Shown: positions 23,501 through 35,949, numbered from the stretch's first letter. The stretch: 64,000 nucleotides of DNA from Artocarpus heterophyllus (GCA_025403435.1 CM046353.1:23060714-23124713), one strand, 5' to 3'. Translations and numbers: made by a program. The notes: generated by a model from the sequence alone, not told the origin.

Positions 23501-26500
23501 GTCCTAACTGCTGCTCATCTCATAAATAGACTACCAACAAGAGTTCTTGATTTCAAAAGCCCAATGGAAACTCTCACAAAATTCTTCCCGAACTTCAATA
23601 CCTCAAATAATCTCACTCCACGGATTTTCGGCAGCATTGCTTTTGTTCATGTTCATTCGCAAAATAGGGGAAAACTTGATCCACGTGCTCTGAAATGTGT
23701 CTTTGTTGGCTACTCTTCCACTCAAAAAGGGTACAAATGCTTCCACCCCCCATCACGGAAGTTCTTCATCTCTGCTGATGTTACATTTGATGAAATAGAG
23801 TCATATTTTCAAAATTCCTATCTTCAGGGGGAGAATTTGAGTGAAGATAGGGATAAAGATCAGTTTCTTCTTGAGTTTCCTATTCAGTTTGAGTCTACAA
23901 ATATTGAGTCAACATTGACACCTGCACCTGACTCACCTGTCTTGTCCTCTATTCAGCCCGGTTCCAACCCTACTGAGCCAACATCAATTGGCAATTCTCC
24001 TACTCATTCACCCAGGTCACATGGAATGATAAAGGAAACGGGGAATCAAGACACTACACAGCCACTACAAGTTTATTCCAGGAGGCGAATACCGAACTCT
24101 AGACATGAGCATTTTCAATCACCTGTTCGAGCTGCAGTTCAAGCACCTGAGGTAATCCTTAGACCAATTGAGACCACCACACAGTCAACTACCTCGGAGG
24201 AACCAGACAATAAAACCATTGAGCCAAATGATTATGACATACCGATTGCACTTAGAAAAGGAACAAGAGCCTGCACCACACACCCATTATACCTATTCAT
24301 GTCCTACCAAAACTTATCCCAAAGTCATAAAGCCTTCCTTAGCAATCTACATTCAATTCCCATTCCCAGAAACTTATCTGAAGCATTAGGAAACGAGAAG
24401 TGGGAAAATGCCATGAAAGTGGAGATGGAAGCTCTTGGGCAGAATAAAACTTGGGACTTGGTCAAGATGCCAGAAGGAAAGAAGTTAGTTGGGTGCAGAT
24501 GGGTGTTCACAGTAAAATACAAGCCAGACGGTTCGGTGGAGAGATACAAGGCAAGATTGGTTGCAAAAGGCTATACTCAAACTTATGGTATAGACTACCT
24601 CGAGACATTTGCTCCAGTTGCAAAAATGAATACAGTTTGGATCCTCTTGTCATTAGCAGCTAATTTTGGATGGAGCTTACAGCAATTCGATGTAAAAAAT
24701 GCATTCTTACATGGTGATCTTGAAGAGGAGATTTATATGGAAGTTCCCCCAGGATTTGAATCAAAAGATGGGATGGTGTGCAAGTTGAAGAAGGCTCTAT
24801 ATGGACTTAAACAGTCCCCAAGGGCCTGGTTTGGAAGGTTCACAAAGGTGATGACTACCTTGGGTTACAAACAAAGTCAAGGCGATCATACTCTATTTGT
24901 GAATCACTCAAATTCAGGGGGAGTGACTGCATTACTGGTGTATGTTGATGATATTATAGTGACAGGTAATGATGTTGAAGGGATGCAAAAGTTGAGGCAG
25001 TACTTGAAAAAAGAATTTGATATTAAAGAACTTGGGAAATTGAAATATTTTCTAGGTATTGAAGTGGCTCATTCAAAGCAGGGAATTTTTATATCACAAC
25101 AAAAATATGTATTAGATTTGTTGAAAGAAACAGGAAAATTAGGGTGCAAACCAGTTGATACACCAATTGAGGTCAATCACGGGTTATGTGAAGCTCCTGA
25201 AGACGCAGTTGTGGACAGAAATTCCTATCAAAGACTTGTAGGGAGGTTGATTTACTTGGCACATACGAGACCTGATATTGCATTCGCCGTGAGTGTTGTT
25301 AGTCAGTTTATGCATAATCCTAAGGAAATGCATCTCAAGGCTGTGCACAGGATCCTACAATATCTTAAGGGAACTGTTGGGAGAGGAATCTTGTTCAAAA
25401 AGGTAGGAAGCATGTCGTTGGAGGCCTACACTGATGCTAATTATGCAGGTTCTTTAGTTGACAGAAGGTCAACCTCGGGTTACTGCACATTTCTAGGAGG
25501 CAATCTTGTGACGTGGAGGAGTAAAAAACAGAGTGTGGTGGCAAGGTCAAGTGCGGAATCTGAGTTCAGGTCAATGGCACTTGGGATATGTGAGCTTTTA
25601 TGGTTGAAAATAATTTTGGAAGACTTGCGTATTAAATGGGAAGGTCCTATGCGGTTGTATTGTGATAACAAGTCAGCCATTAGTATCGCTCATAACCCAG
25701 TTCAACACGATCGAACAAAGCATATTGAAGTGGACAGACACTTTATAAAGGAAAAGTTGGATAGCGGCCTAATTTGCACACCATTCATCTCAACTAAAGA
25801 TCAATTGGCCGATGTATTTACAAAGGGACAACCGAGCACTGTCTTCCAACGTATTGTCAGCAAGCTTGGAATGAAGAATATCCATTCACCAGCTTGAGGG
25901 GGAGTGTCGAGATATTGTCTTTAAAAGGAAAACCGTGTGGACACTTATGTGATCCCTGATTTTATGTAATCCCTGTTTTATGTAATCCCTGATTTTATGT
26001 AATCTCTGTTTTTTAGGGATTAGTTGAGCTGTATATTTGGTGTATACTATTGTTAGGATAGTTTCCTATTTTAGTGAGATAGCAAACGTGTATATAATAG
26101 GTGTTTTATGTATTTTCTGATAACATTGAATTACAACCAGATTTTTCTATTCTCTACAGTTTTTATTTTAAAATTACCTGATCTGCATTAAACATACCTG
26201 AAGATGCCCGGTCTTTTGAATTGCTATTTCATGTTCTTGTTTGTATTATTGCTTGGAAAAGAAGATGGTAGATGATAATTGCTCTATGGTTCCATTTTCA
26301 GGGCACTATTGCATCTGCACTTAATTATGGACTTCTGACATGGAGCAATAAGGTCTTAGGACCTGCCTTGGTAGCTCTGTACTATCCACTTCAACCTGCT
26401 TTCTCTGCCTTACTGTCAACAATATTCCTTGGAAGCCCTATCTATTTGGGAAGGTTTTGCTCCTATCAGTTCATTACAATTACTTGTGCGTCAGATTTTT

Positions 26501-26939
26501 CTATTTGTTGACCATGAAAATAACGTAATGGTAGATGCCTTATTTAGAAAAGTTATTAAAGAAGAGTCAAATTCATATTTTTTATAAACTAAACCATCCC
26601 TTGATAAAAATATATATGTATATGATAAAACTGAAATTTTTATAGTTGGGTTCTGAAACGCTGAAACCTTACAAATTTTGATATAACAGCAGGGAATCTA
26701 ACTTGAAGCTTTTAACGTTTGGACACAGTGTTATAGGTGGAATTCTAATCATTGCTGGTCTTTATGTGGTCACTTGGGCATCTTGGAGAGAGAAACAGGC
26801 AGCTCTGGGGATTATACCTCATGTAAGTCGGACTTCTGAGCCTCTCATCCGCAAGGATGTGTCAGTTAACAGGATATCGTACCAGAGAGGACACATTTTC
26901 TCAGGAACATCCTCCCTATTAACAAAATCCTGTGATTAA
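17583..26939 (+). CDS. WAT1-related EamA-domain transporter (DMT superfamily), 7 exons
   Basis: Exons by splice sites and phase: 17583-17791, 18680-18742, 18866-18982, 19124-19409, 19769-19924, 26302-26453, 26729-26939. They join in frame to 1194 nt (397 residues plus TAA), and every intron is GT-AG. The product is a multi-spanning membrane protein (about ten hydrophobic segments) with two EamA repeats. Recognisable motifs are [60 protein letters not shown] and [16 protein letters not shown]1 itself is a vacuolar auxin exporter tied to secondary walls; substrates of relatives are mostly unknown, and this one's is not predicted. The closest relatives I recall are the At4g19185/At5g45370 type. 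The ATG at 17583 is the first in frame and has a strong AAAGATGG context. Intron 5 carries copia element E in the same orientation. Confidence 0.93.
21011..21264 (+). repeat. 5' LTR of element E
   Basis: It runs from TGTCGAG to CTCTACA. It contains three near-copies of a unit around TTATGTAATCCCTG (about 21066-21117). It is identical to the 3' LTR. Confidence 0.97.
21265..21276 (+). promoter_or_regulatory. Primer binding site of element E
   Basis: TGGTATCAGAGC abuts the LTR directly and is complementary to initiator tRNA-Met. Confidence 0.92.
21368..25897 (+). pseudogene. Copia gag-pol of element E with two in-frame stops
   Basis: This is one register of 1510 codons from ATG 21368 (MSETTQTS). 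Codon 28 is TAG (21449-21451) and codon 383 is TGA (22514-22516); there is no frameshift. Gag continues after the first stop ([12 protein letters not shown]) and has the zinc knuckle [14 protein letters not shown] at residues 276-289. The protease motif [10 protein letters not shown] starts one codon after the TGA, where related elements usually have Trp. Integrase has [26 protein letters not shown] and GVAERKN (Glu 684). Reverse transcriptase has [11 protein letters not shown] (YVDD 1192-1195). RNase H has [10 protein letters not shown] and SSAESEF. The catalytic residues remain, so the stops are the main defects. Confidence 0.93.
25895..25904 (+). promoter_or_regulatory. Polypurine tract of element E
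   Basis: The purine run TGAGGGGGAG lies immediately before the 3' LTR. Confidence 0.85.
25905..26158 (+). repeat. 3' LTR of element E
   Basis: It is identical by eye over 254 bp to 21011-21264. It may supply a polyadenylation signal in the sense orientation inside the host intron. Confidence 0.97.
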
Positions 26940-28825
26940 GTAGAAAATATAAGGCGTTCTACAGATGTAAAGTGCGGTTAATTGTTGCATTTCTACACAA
27001 CTTTTTTGAGATTTCATACCTCCTTTTTTCATTCCTTATCGGTTTACGAGATTGCTTTTTGAAAAGTCATTTTAGAAACTGTTATTTGTTGTGTTGCCAA
27101 GCTCAAACGCACATTTCCTTTCTTGAGCACAACCACATCACACAAAATATTTTGAATTTCAGGGCTATATCTTATATCTCCCCCTCCATGAGCCTGTATA
27201 AGTGAGACTGAGACCTCTTTAGTTATCCCATTGTCCTGCTGGAGTAAGATCATTTCCTTTCTGTATTGTTCTAGTATGCAAGTCCACAATTATTCCATCT
27301 GCCGTGCATATTGCTTTGCTTCGATGGTGGATATAGCAGTTTGAAACTCATGCAAGCATAGAATGCTCACGGCTTTCATCCGTAGGTGGTATGCTTATGC
27401 ATAGTTGGTGGAAACGTGCAGGGTTGATCATCGATAATGCTTCATTGAATTCCTGCATTTTATCTCTACTACTTGCTCATTTTATATCTGTTGTTTCATT
27501 GATTGTGTTATTCAGTAATTGTCGTACTTCTGGATGCATGTAAGCTGAGCTCTCTCTCTCTCTCTCTCTCTCTCTCCAGGTGGCTCGGACTTGCAATCTC
27601 TAGACATGTTATTATTTCAAGCATGATTGTTTAAATGCTTATCATGTCTTGGGAATATATGAGATTTCTGAATATCTTCTAAACTCAGCCTTGTCTAAAC
27701 GTTCGGGATTCAGTTGAACTTTACTCTTCTAATCTTATTTGTATCCGGAATATTATTAATAACAAATGGGTCAACTTGGTGCTCATTTTATTACAATTTT
27801 TTTTTTGGGTATTTTATACATTCTAGATGCCCCTAAATCTACTCTAGTAATAAATACTGTTCAACACTTCCCAAAGATTGAAACTGGAACCTAACCTTTT
27901 TAACACCACCCCTGCACCCTTCTCCGCCTCTATCCCAGAGGCTTCATTTTATTACAATTTTTGTTGCTTCCCTAATTTGGCACTGCCGGTGTGATTTTAT
28001 CTTTGGTTCAGGCAGATTAAGTTCTCCATGGGCAAACTGCATATTGTTTAATTTTTAATAAATCGATCGAAACACTGAAGAGGCAACAGAACACGAAGTT
28101 TTCAAATGGATTTCAATTTGTTAGATTCAAGACTCGACCATTTCTCCATTTTTGTTTGTCTTTGCCTTTTCAAATAATAATAACACGTTACCTTATCTTT
28201 CCATTTAGGCGTTTTCCTTTCCTGGAAGCCTCCCGCCATTCCTGCGAAAGGTAAAGGGACGACCTTTCTCCTATTCAATGGCCTGCCATTACTAACTTAA
28301 AGGCTGGGATAAGGCCCGACTTTATGACCATTTGAAAGGCTCGTATCTAGAGTTTCCCTGTTATAATAAGGGAAACCTACCGAATTAAAAAAAAAAAATC
28401 TTTTATAATATTATAATAATAATAATGTAAAATCATGAAATTTGAGGTCAAATCATGAAATCTGTGACTCTCACTATCATATCAACTTGTGAGTGCTTCG
28501 GGCAGCTAGCATGGGCTCCTTCAGTCCTTCAGCGGGAGGAAATTTTATTGAAACAGAAATCTAGCATCTATTGGTTCCATGAACGGAATTGTGGATTTTG
28601 TTTTTCCTCCATATCTCAACCATTTTGCGACAGAAATTTTATTGAAACAGAAATCTAACATCTATTGGTCCAATGTAGTTTTCCTAGTAGGCCTGAGGGG
28701 TACTTTTGCGTTTTTGTATTTATAAAATAGTGACTCATGTTAAATATGCTTTTTTTAAATCATCTAACATTATTTACTCATCAATTAATAAAATCTGCTG
28801 TTTAGTGTAATTTCCCTCACTTCTT
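26940..28825 (+). other. 3' flank of the WAT1-related gene and intergenic sequence
   Basis: The 3' UTR should begin at 26940, but I could not place a convincing polyadenylation signal. A CT dinucleotide microsatellite lies at about 27550-27577. A direct repeat of about 41 bp (28539-28580 and 28634-28674, AAATTTTATTGAAACAGAAA core) suggests a local 95-bp duplication. No coding sequence is supported. Confidence 0.5.
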
Positions 28826-29395
28826 CGGTAGGAGATTTCGGCCCATTAGCCTGTCTAACGCTGTATAGAACGTAATATCCAAATTGTCACCAACAAATTA
28901 AGGCCCTTCTTGGCAGGCTTGTCTCATTGATGCAATTTGCCTTTGTTAAAGAAAGATTAATTGTTCATAATTCCATATAAACCCAGGAGGTGCGCCATCC
29001 TATGAGTAAGAAGAGAAGAAAGGGTGGCCTTATATTTTTAAAGCTGATAAGGAGAAAGCTTGTGAGAGGATTCATTGGAATCTTCTTAACTTCACAGTTT
29101 TGGTGCAACTGCCGTGTGTATAAACTGGCACATGGAGTATGTGTGATCCCTGTTGTTCTCAATCCTTCTCATTGGACGCCTATGTGGTATCCAATATCCC
29201 CGTACATGTTCATTTTGTGCAATGAGATCTTCACTTGGATTCTCAATAGGAGTGTTCAAAGGGATCAAAATGGTGAGGCAATAAATATAATTTTATGGTC
29301 TCCACCAGGTTTTAGATCTTTCTTACCTTATTTCTTCTTTTGTTAGTTTTGGAGAAAAAGAAGCCATTGCTCAGAAAGGTTTGAACGAACATTTA
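28826..29395 (+). pseudogene. L1-type LINE reverse transcriptase fragment
   Basis: The plus strand encodes a decayed LINE reverse transcriptase spread over frames. Recognisable segments are QFAFVKERLIVHNSI (about 28930-28975), the line KADKEKACERIHWNLLNFT (about 29040-29095) and PISPYMFILCNEIFTWIL (about 29185-29245). These match the L1 patterns QSAFVKGRLISDNI, KLDMEKAYDRVEW and GDPLSPYLFIL. Frameshifts and stops separate them, and the FADD-type catalytic motif was not found. The fragment is cut by the gypsy solo LTR at 29396. Confidence 0.75.
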
Positions 29396-31616
29396 TGCAA
29401 CGCCCCGGAATTAATTAAGTGATATTAGAATGTAAAATGGTAAATTAGTGTGTTATAATGGATGTTTTAAACTTAATTTGATCATTTTATGAAATTTCTA
29501 AATTAATGTTATTTTGATTATTTCAATGGTTTTTAATTATGCTTAATTATTTTTAATTGTTATTTTAAAATTTGAAACAAAACAATTTATCAAATGCCAA
29601 ATGTATCTCGTTTTACAAAACCGTAGGCGACACACGATTTATGCACAGTGACACCGCCCACTTTTTCCTCTATTTATATCTTTCTCTCTCCCTCTCCTTC
29701 GCTCAATTCTCTCTCTCACTCTCTCTCTCTCTCTCGCTCGCCTCTCTCTCCCACTCACTCTGCCTCTCTCTTTCTCTCTCATTTTCTCTCAAAATTTTTA
29801 AATTAAATCAAGCCCCAAGCTTCGGTTTAGTGGATTAGAGGCTCGAGAATGTGATTGAGCAACCAAAAACGTGATTTAAAGCTTCAATTCGAGGTTAGTT
29901 TTCAAATTTCAAAACTTTTCAAAATTTTTCAATTTTCTTGGTATTTTGAAATCTAAGTTTATTTGAGCTTAGAAAACCCTTGATCTTAGTTAGAGGAACT
30001 TAAAACAACTAGAATCAAAGCTTAGTTTAGCTAGAAATGGATTTGAATCAAGTTTTTCCATTTTTCTCTATTTTTGGATTTATTCAAATCTTTGTGTGAA
30101 TCTTGTTTAAATGAGTTAAAAGTGTTCTATTATGTTTTTCTATCATCTATGATTATTTTCCATACCTGAGAACTGAGAAAAATAGGTTGAAATGAGGATT
30201 TGGGTTCGGGAGGCCGAGAACCAGTGCCTGGAAATTTTTGGATTTTTTTAGTTTGACAGGCCAAACTTGAAGTTCGGCAGGCCGGATTCATGGGTTCGGT
30301 AGGCCGGATTCATGGATTTGGCAGGCCGAATTCATACGTCTAACATGCCAAACCTGAAAATGTTCGGCCGATCGGACCTGGTTTCCGGTAGGCCGAACTA
30401 CACAGTTCGGCCGGCCGAACCAAGGTGACAAGTAGGCCGACCAGGTATAGTAAAATTTTGTTATTTTTCATCCATTTTCACTGTTTTAAACCTTGATTGA
30501 AATCTCAACTTTATAAAATGATTTTATAAGTACAAATGGCACACTAGGACACCATGAGATAGCTTAGTGACGTAGAATATCATCAGCTAGAAATTGATAG
30601 ACATGGTTTATAAATATTTAGGGTTGTTTGTGGATCTGCGGAGCTGACGCGTAGCGTACCGAGATTTCAGTGTGGGACATCGACACGAGTATTGAGGTAG
30701 GACTTTTACCCATTTCCTTGGTAACCCAGTTTTAAGATGATTTTGGCCTCAAAAAGGTTTTGTCAAAATGTTTTCAATGAATGATTGAAAAAGGAATTTT
30801 TATTGATTATTTTTATAAACCGTGGATTGAGGTGAACTTCATAATGACCCCATAATGAATGTAAATGAAAATACCTGGTAAATGGGTTTTAAAATAATGT
30901 TAGAAATGAATATAAGGGCATGATGCCATATCAGAGATCGGGTTGTGTAGCGTGCGACCTTGGGGGCAGGTTCCGAAACCCAACTAGGCCACTACGGTGG
31001 TTTATACATATAGTTTGCTCAGGAAAAGAAAATGGTATTCTTTCTGGTCAACCAATAAACCATTTTGGTAAGAACAATTTTTATTAGATTTTATTTTTGT
31101 ATTTAAGTCTATTTTCTAAATGTAGTTTTTCTTTAAAATTAAATGTTTCTAACAATATAGTCCTACTGAGCCATTCACTCACGATTTATTTGTTTTTAAA
31201 ACTTTTTCGCATCTAGGTGGATATCAGCTTAGGATTGGAGAAGAGTCCACAGAAAGGACACAGGAACAGTAGAAGAACCCAGTAGGTTACTTAAATTATA
31301 AAAATCAAGGCATGTAATATTCTAATTTTCTCTCTTTACTTGAATTGTGGTTGTAATATAATATTGTCAGTACTATGTGTTTGCACAAGTTGTGGGTCAG
31401 TGGGACTCCTTTCTCGTCTTTTTTATTTCTTTATTACTTTCTTATTGTTTACCATGATATCCTTATTTGTTTAATTATTATAAATGTTTGTTTTAAAAAG
31501 GATTTAAAAAAAACTTCTGCGTTTTCATAATTGATTTAAATACTTAAACTTATGTATTAATTAAATATTCACTTAATTAATCTGCCATGTCACCTCCCGT
31601 ACTATGGGGCGTGACA
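29396..31616 (+). repeat. Solo LTR of a Ty3/gypsy family
   Basis: It is 2221 bp from TGCAACGCCCC to GGGGCGTGACA, flanked by the perfect duplication ATTTA (29391-29395 and 31617-31621). No internal sequence remains, as expected after recombination between two LTRs. The ends match, in opposite orientation, the LTR at 56561-58957, which borders gypsy pol; that is the basis for the gypsy call. It has a TATA-like TATTTATATC at 29671-29680, a CT-rich tract at about 29690-29790 and a dyad cluster at 30252-30445. Confidence 0.9.
30252..30445. repeat. GC-rich dyad cluster in gypsy LTR
   Basis: This holds eight or more units of the TTCGGC-nn-GCCGAA type. They include the fully symmetric TTCGGCCGGCCGAA at about 30398-30411 and decayed units with C-to-T changes. 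It lies about 0.6-0.8 kb downstream of the TATA-like box. The motif is the same as that found in the copia family. Confidence 0.85.
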
Positions 31617-31621
31617 ATTTA

Positions 31622-32291
31622 AAATGAAGAACATGCAACTGGTCTATTAAATGTTCAAGAAAGGAGAATAACAAGAAAGATGGAGTCGTCAACAAGTCTT
31701 GAAGGGCTCAATAGATTTGTTTTGCCAAATAGGTAGGAACAAGTTATACAATCAATGATTATTTTATTTAACAATATGAGCTGATTCTTGGCAGTTCTAG
31801 GAAAAGAATATTTTCAAAAACCAATTAGATCTGTTGCATAATACATTTTTTTAACTATTTTTTTAAAACCAATAGATTTTCTACCTGTGTGATTTGTGCG
31901 ACAATTCGCTTGGCCTTACCTATCATGGTCAATGTCTCTCTATTTTATTTTTTGAAAAGGGTCATGGTCAATCCCTGATTGTTAAAATTAACAAAGGGCT
32001 TTTCTAGTTTCAAAAGGAGGATAAAGTGGAAGATGAGGTAAAACTTAAAGAGGACCCAAGAACTGAAGATCTTTATTGAAGCTTGGTAAAGGGGCTTAAA
32101 ATGTGCCATGCATCTGAAAAGGGGTAACATAGGGATCCAAGAAATCATAAGTTTGGGAACCCGAATACCTAGATTTTTGAAATAAGAATACAATGTCTTA
32201 AATTTTAAACTTTAGGGACCAGTGGCATAAATAGTAATTTTTTAATAGTTTTTGTTTTAATAATATTTTACATACGATTAATATTAAAAAA
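31622..32291. other. Intergenic spacer
   Basis: This is AT-rich sequence between the solo LTR and element H. I see no gene or clear repeat. It may continue the host sequence of the LINE fragment. Confidence 0.5.
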
Positions 32292-34241
32292 TATTAGACA
32301 TAGTGCCCTGAGGAGTAATATATTGTAATATGTTTTTGGAGATATTTTATCAATAAAGAGTTTATTTATCATTCATATACCAAATATTGTTCTCCTTATG
32401 TTCATTTCTGTTAAATATATGATAAGCAAACAAAAGTTTGAGACTTCGATCTAAACCTTTAAGAATCATGTATATGATGGACATATTATGCGGAAGACAT
32501 GAATCTTAAAGGTGATTGTCTAAATTATAAGATCCGCAATCGAGGGAATAAAGTTGGGCGTTTTATTCATTCTAAGATTGTTATGTTGTCTACATCCTTA
32601 ACGGGGGATAGCTTGTCTTAGTCATCGAAATGGGACTCTGTGAGTAGAAACATTGGTGTATTATCATAGGTGACGATATATTGGATCGGGACATAAAGTT
32701 GAATTAATTTGGATTAATAATTCTATTTGTGCAAATCAATTCACTTTAGACAGTCATATATGTTGTGTCTTAATCCCAAAATGATGAATGAGCCTGTATT
32801 CCTGACTTATGTTTTTTGATGTACCAAAAGGTGATATCCTGATTTTATAATGGTAGGCATACTGGTACATTGGAGACACGACTCTTGATTGTATAGACTT
32901 GTTATTCATAGATATGAAATCTAGTGCTCTTTTTGTAGAGTTAATAATCTTCTCTAATATGTGTTATCCTGTAATTGAAAGACTAGAGTGCTCAATCATT
33001 TGGATACATAGGTGTAACCGAATGGTATACTATCTTTGGATAGTAAGCATTCCAATGGTGTGATAATGGAATGGAATGTAAGATAAAAATAATTGGGAAG
33101 GTAAAATGAAATTTATCCTTAAGCCGATTATGAATATCCTACGGGGATTTGAAACGTTATGATATGTCATGGACGGTTAACTTACTTGAAGCTTCACAAT
33201 TTTATATATTTTGAGAGTGTAACTCTCAGCTTTTAGTGGAGTAGTGTTAAAGTTGGTAATTATGAAATATGCATTTGAAATATAGTATTTTATAATTATA
33301 GAAGCTTGAACTGTATATGTCCATCAGGTCCCCTTAGCTAGCTCATAATAAATTCTGTAACAATACGGCATGTTTTTCCTACATATTAGTGACTTATGTT
33401 AAATTATTAGATTGGCTAAAATTTGATAAGATTGGATAATTCATGTTAGTTTATTGGTTGAATTAAATTTGTAAATTGATTCTAGAAAAACATGTTGAAT
33501 TATTTGGATAATATTTTATTTTATATGGGATTATCTAAATATGACTGTTTTAATCAGATAACTTCTCTATTGGGTTATTTGAATTAAAACTACGGCTCTA
33601 TCCAAGAATCTTGGGTGGAAAATAAAATATTCTCAAGGATCAAATTATTACAAGTTTGGCAGACCGATGTGTTAGTTCGGCCTACCAATGAAGTAAGTTC
33701 AGCAAGCCAATTGGAAAGCTCAGCCTGCTAATCGTGCGATAATCTATATACGTGTTTTAAATACGTTTTTCATTAGAAGTTGATCCAAATTTGAATTTTG
33801 AGGCCTTATCTGATAGGGATTAACCCTAGATTCGACTACTATAAATAAGAGGTGAGTTTTTTTAGTTATTTAGATCACTTGAGAAGCATAAAGTGAGTAT
33901 CCAAGTTTAAGAAACTCTAAAACTTCCCGAGAGATACTATTTGACATCACAAACTTGGGCTCTAGTTCTTCTCAAGTGGTCGGAAGGAGAGTCATCAAAA
34001 GAAGAACTGTACAGCATGTGACCATCCGCACTATGATTGTGGATAGAGAATAGCAAAGAAGATTAGTTGATTAAGGCTTTTCTGGAACGTTATTCTCTAC
34101 ACATATTCAAGCATACTTTGGTATACAAAAGGTTAGTAAGATTTGTCATTAATTTATGTATATAGCATGTCTAATTTGTGTTTTTAAAAATGCTTTGATT
34201 TAAAAAATTTTAAAATTCTACTGCATACTCGTTTTTAAACA
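32292..34241 (+). repeat. 5' LTR of element H
   Basis: It begins TATTAGACA (TG decayed to TA) and ends AAACA. It is homologous to the reverse complement of the A and B LTRs. A dyad cluster at 33651-33738 is heavily mutated. Confidence 0.88.
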
Positions 34242-34243
34242 AT

Positions 34244-34256
34244 TGGCAGCAGAGCC
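34244..34256 (+). promoter_or_regulatory. Altered primer binding site of element H
   Basis: TGGCAGCAGAGCC stands where relatives have TGGTATCAGAGCC. Two bases differ, so it is probably mutational decay rather than a new primer tRNA. Confidence 0.7.
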
Positions 34257-35949
34257 TTGGTTTTTATGTAAATTTATGAGTTTGTGATCATGATATATAT
34301 AGATTATATGATCTTATTCTCTCCTATGCTTGAATTTAATTTTTTAGAGAGTTGGCAATCTAGGGTTTCTATATAATTAAATGTTGTCATGAGATAATGT
34401 AGTTAATGTTTATTAACTAATTATGGTTGATTTAATTATTATTTAATTATTAATTAATTAATTAATTAATTAATTTGTATCGGTTATAGTTCCTTAAAGG
34501 TTAGAATATGTATCTAGGTTGTTCATATAATTAGATGGCAGTCTATCATCACCTTTTGGGAATTATTATTTTAATTTTAAAATTTGTAAAATTCTGTATT
34601 TAAATAATCATTTAGAGTGAAGATAGATCTAGAAGATGGAGATGATAAGAGTTCAAAATTTATAATTAATAATCATTCGTAGTGAAGACAAATCTAGAAA
34701 ATGGAGATGATGGGAGTTTAATTTTTTTTTTCTAAGTTTCTAAAATTTTTATGTTTTTCAATTGTTGAAAATAAGACTAAAAAACTGTCTAAAAACTGTT
34801 TTATAGAAAAGTGTAAATTCAGCTTAGTCGGCAGGTCGAAATCTTAGGTTCGGCAAGTTGATAGTCGTAAACCAGCAGGCCGTTCATAGGGTAGAGTTTT
34901 TTCAGCTCTACGGCGGGCCAAACCTATAGGTTCAGCATGCCGATAATTGTGACTGACAGACCAATGATCAAGTTCGACAGGCAGGCAGAAAGCAATAAGC
35001 TTTTAGAAAAGGTGCATATTTTTGTGCGATTTTGATTTATTTTTGAGACAATTCTAAGAAACATGAAATTTTATGATGATCAGAAAAATAAAGCATTTGA
35101 TCTATAAGGGATTGAAGAATTAAAGATAGATGCCACATGAAGAAATATATAGCATGAAGATACAAAGATGAAGAATTGATAATATATTTCGATTGATCTT
35201 TTGTAATCTTTATTTTCTTTTCTCTAGGATGGAAGCATTATATTACGACTATTTACTAATTATTATTTTGCTTGTGGCTTTGCATGTTGCCTTACTTGTC
35301 TGCATTATAATATGATTTGCCATATATGTTGTAATATGCTATGTAGAATAGGGAGAACCGCTCATTAAAAATTGTTCATGTATGTTAACACAAAACCTTG
35401 ATTTTTAAAATATTGAGTGGGAGAAGTTTTTTGATGAGAGGACCTACAGCCTCCATCATTGGTCTGTAAGTAGCACATGGTGGTTTTGCCCCTAGGAAGG
35501 AACTTCATCATGTATCGGGTTGGATCTCTAAATGGATAATTTATTTTGGCATGATTTATGATTGTACACCCCTAGGTGATGATTATAAATCATGGATAAA
35601 ATAGTTGAAACGATAGTTATACACTCAAATTAATTTTATTATTAACCTCCCCTAGGAGCTCTGGTAATGAATTAATGGCCAAAGAAAACAATTATTAATA
35701 TATGCTGGATTAGATGGATCCTAGATGGCATATATTAATCAAAGGGGATCCATGTTCTTAATTGAATTTGACAAGTCTCTCTTAGGCGGCTTGTTGAATT
35801 CTGAGTTAGGAATTATCGTTGTAAGATTGTGATTTCTCAAGGTTTTGAAACATAAACACAATTGTATGTTTGCTTGTTTGTGTTATCTTACTAAACTGTT
35901 GTGTATTGTTTGCTTATATTTGGTATATGAATCTTTTGTGTAGATTAAA
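34257..35949 (+). other. Leader region of element H
   Basis: This is a noncoding leader of about 1.7 kb. A TAAT repeat tract lies at about 34448-34474. Decayed dyads lie at 34827-34990. The stem-loop-rich block lies at about 35480-35800, with CCTAGG-containing tips preserved at three places (near 35490, 35570 and 35650). Confidence 0.75.

Larger units (their letters stand above)
21011..26158 (+). mobile_element. Young Ty1/copia retrotransposon E in intron 5 of the WAT1-related gene
   Basis: This element is 5148 bp with 254-bp LTRs at 21011-21264 and 25905-26158 that are identical by eye. It is flanked by the duplication GTTTT (21006-21010 and 26159-26163). It has a PBS, a gag-pol frame and a PPT, all in the host gene's orientation. 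Without it the intron would be about 1.2 kb instead of 6.4 kb. Identical LTRs imply a recent insertion. The gag-pol frame carries two in-frame stops. Confidence 0.97.

Noticed and set aside
29572..29838. Serine/leucine-rich frame, and its counterparts at 58472-58783
   Set aside because: They are translations of the CT/GA microsatellite inside the gypsy LTRs.
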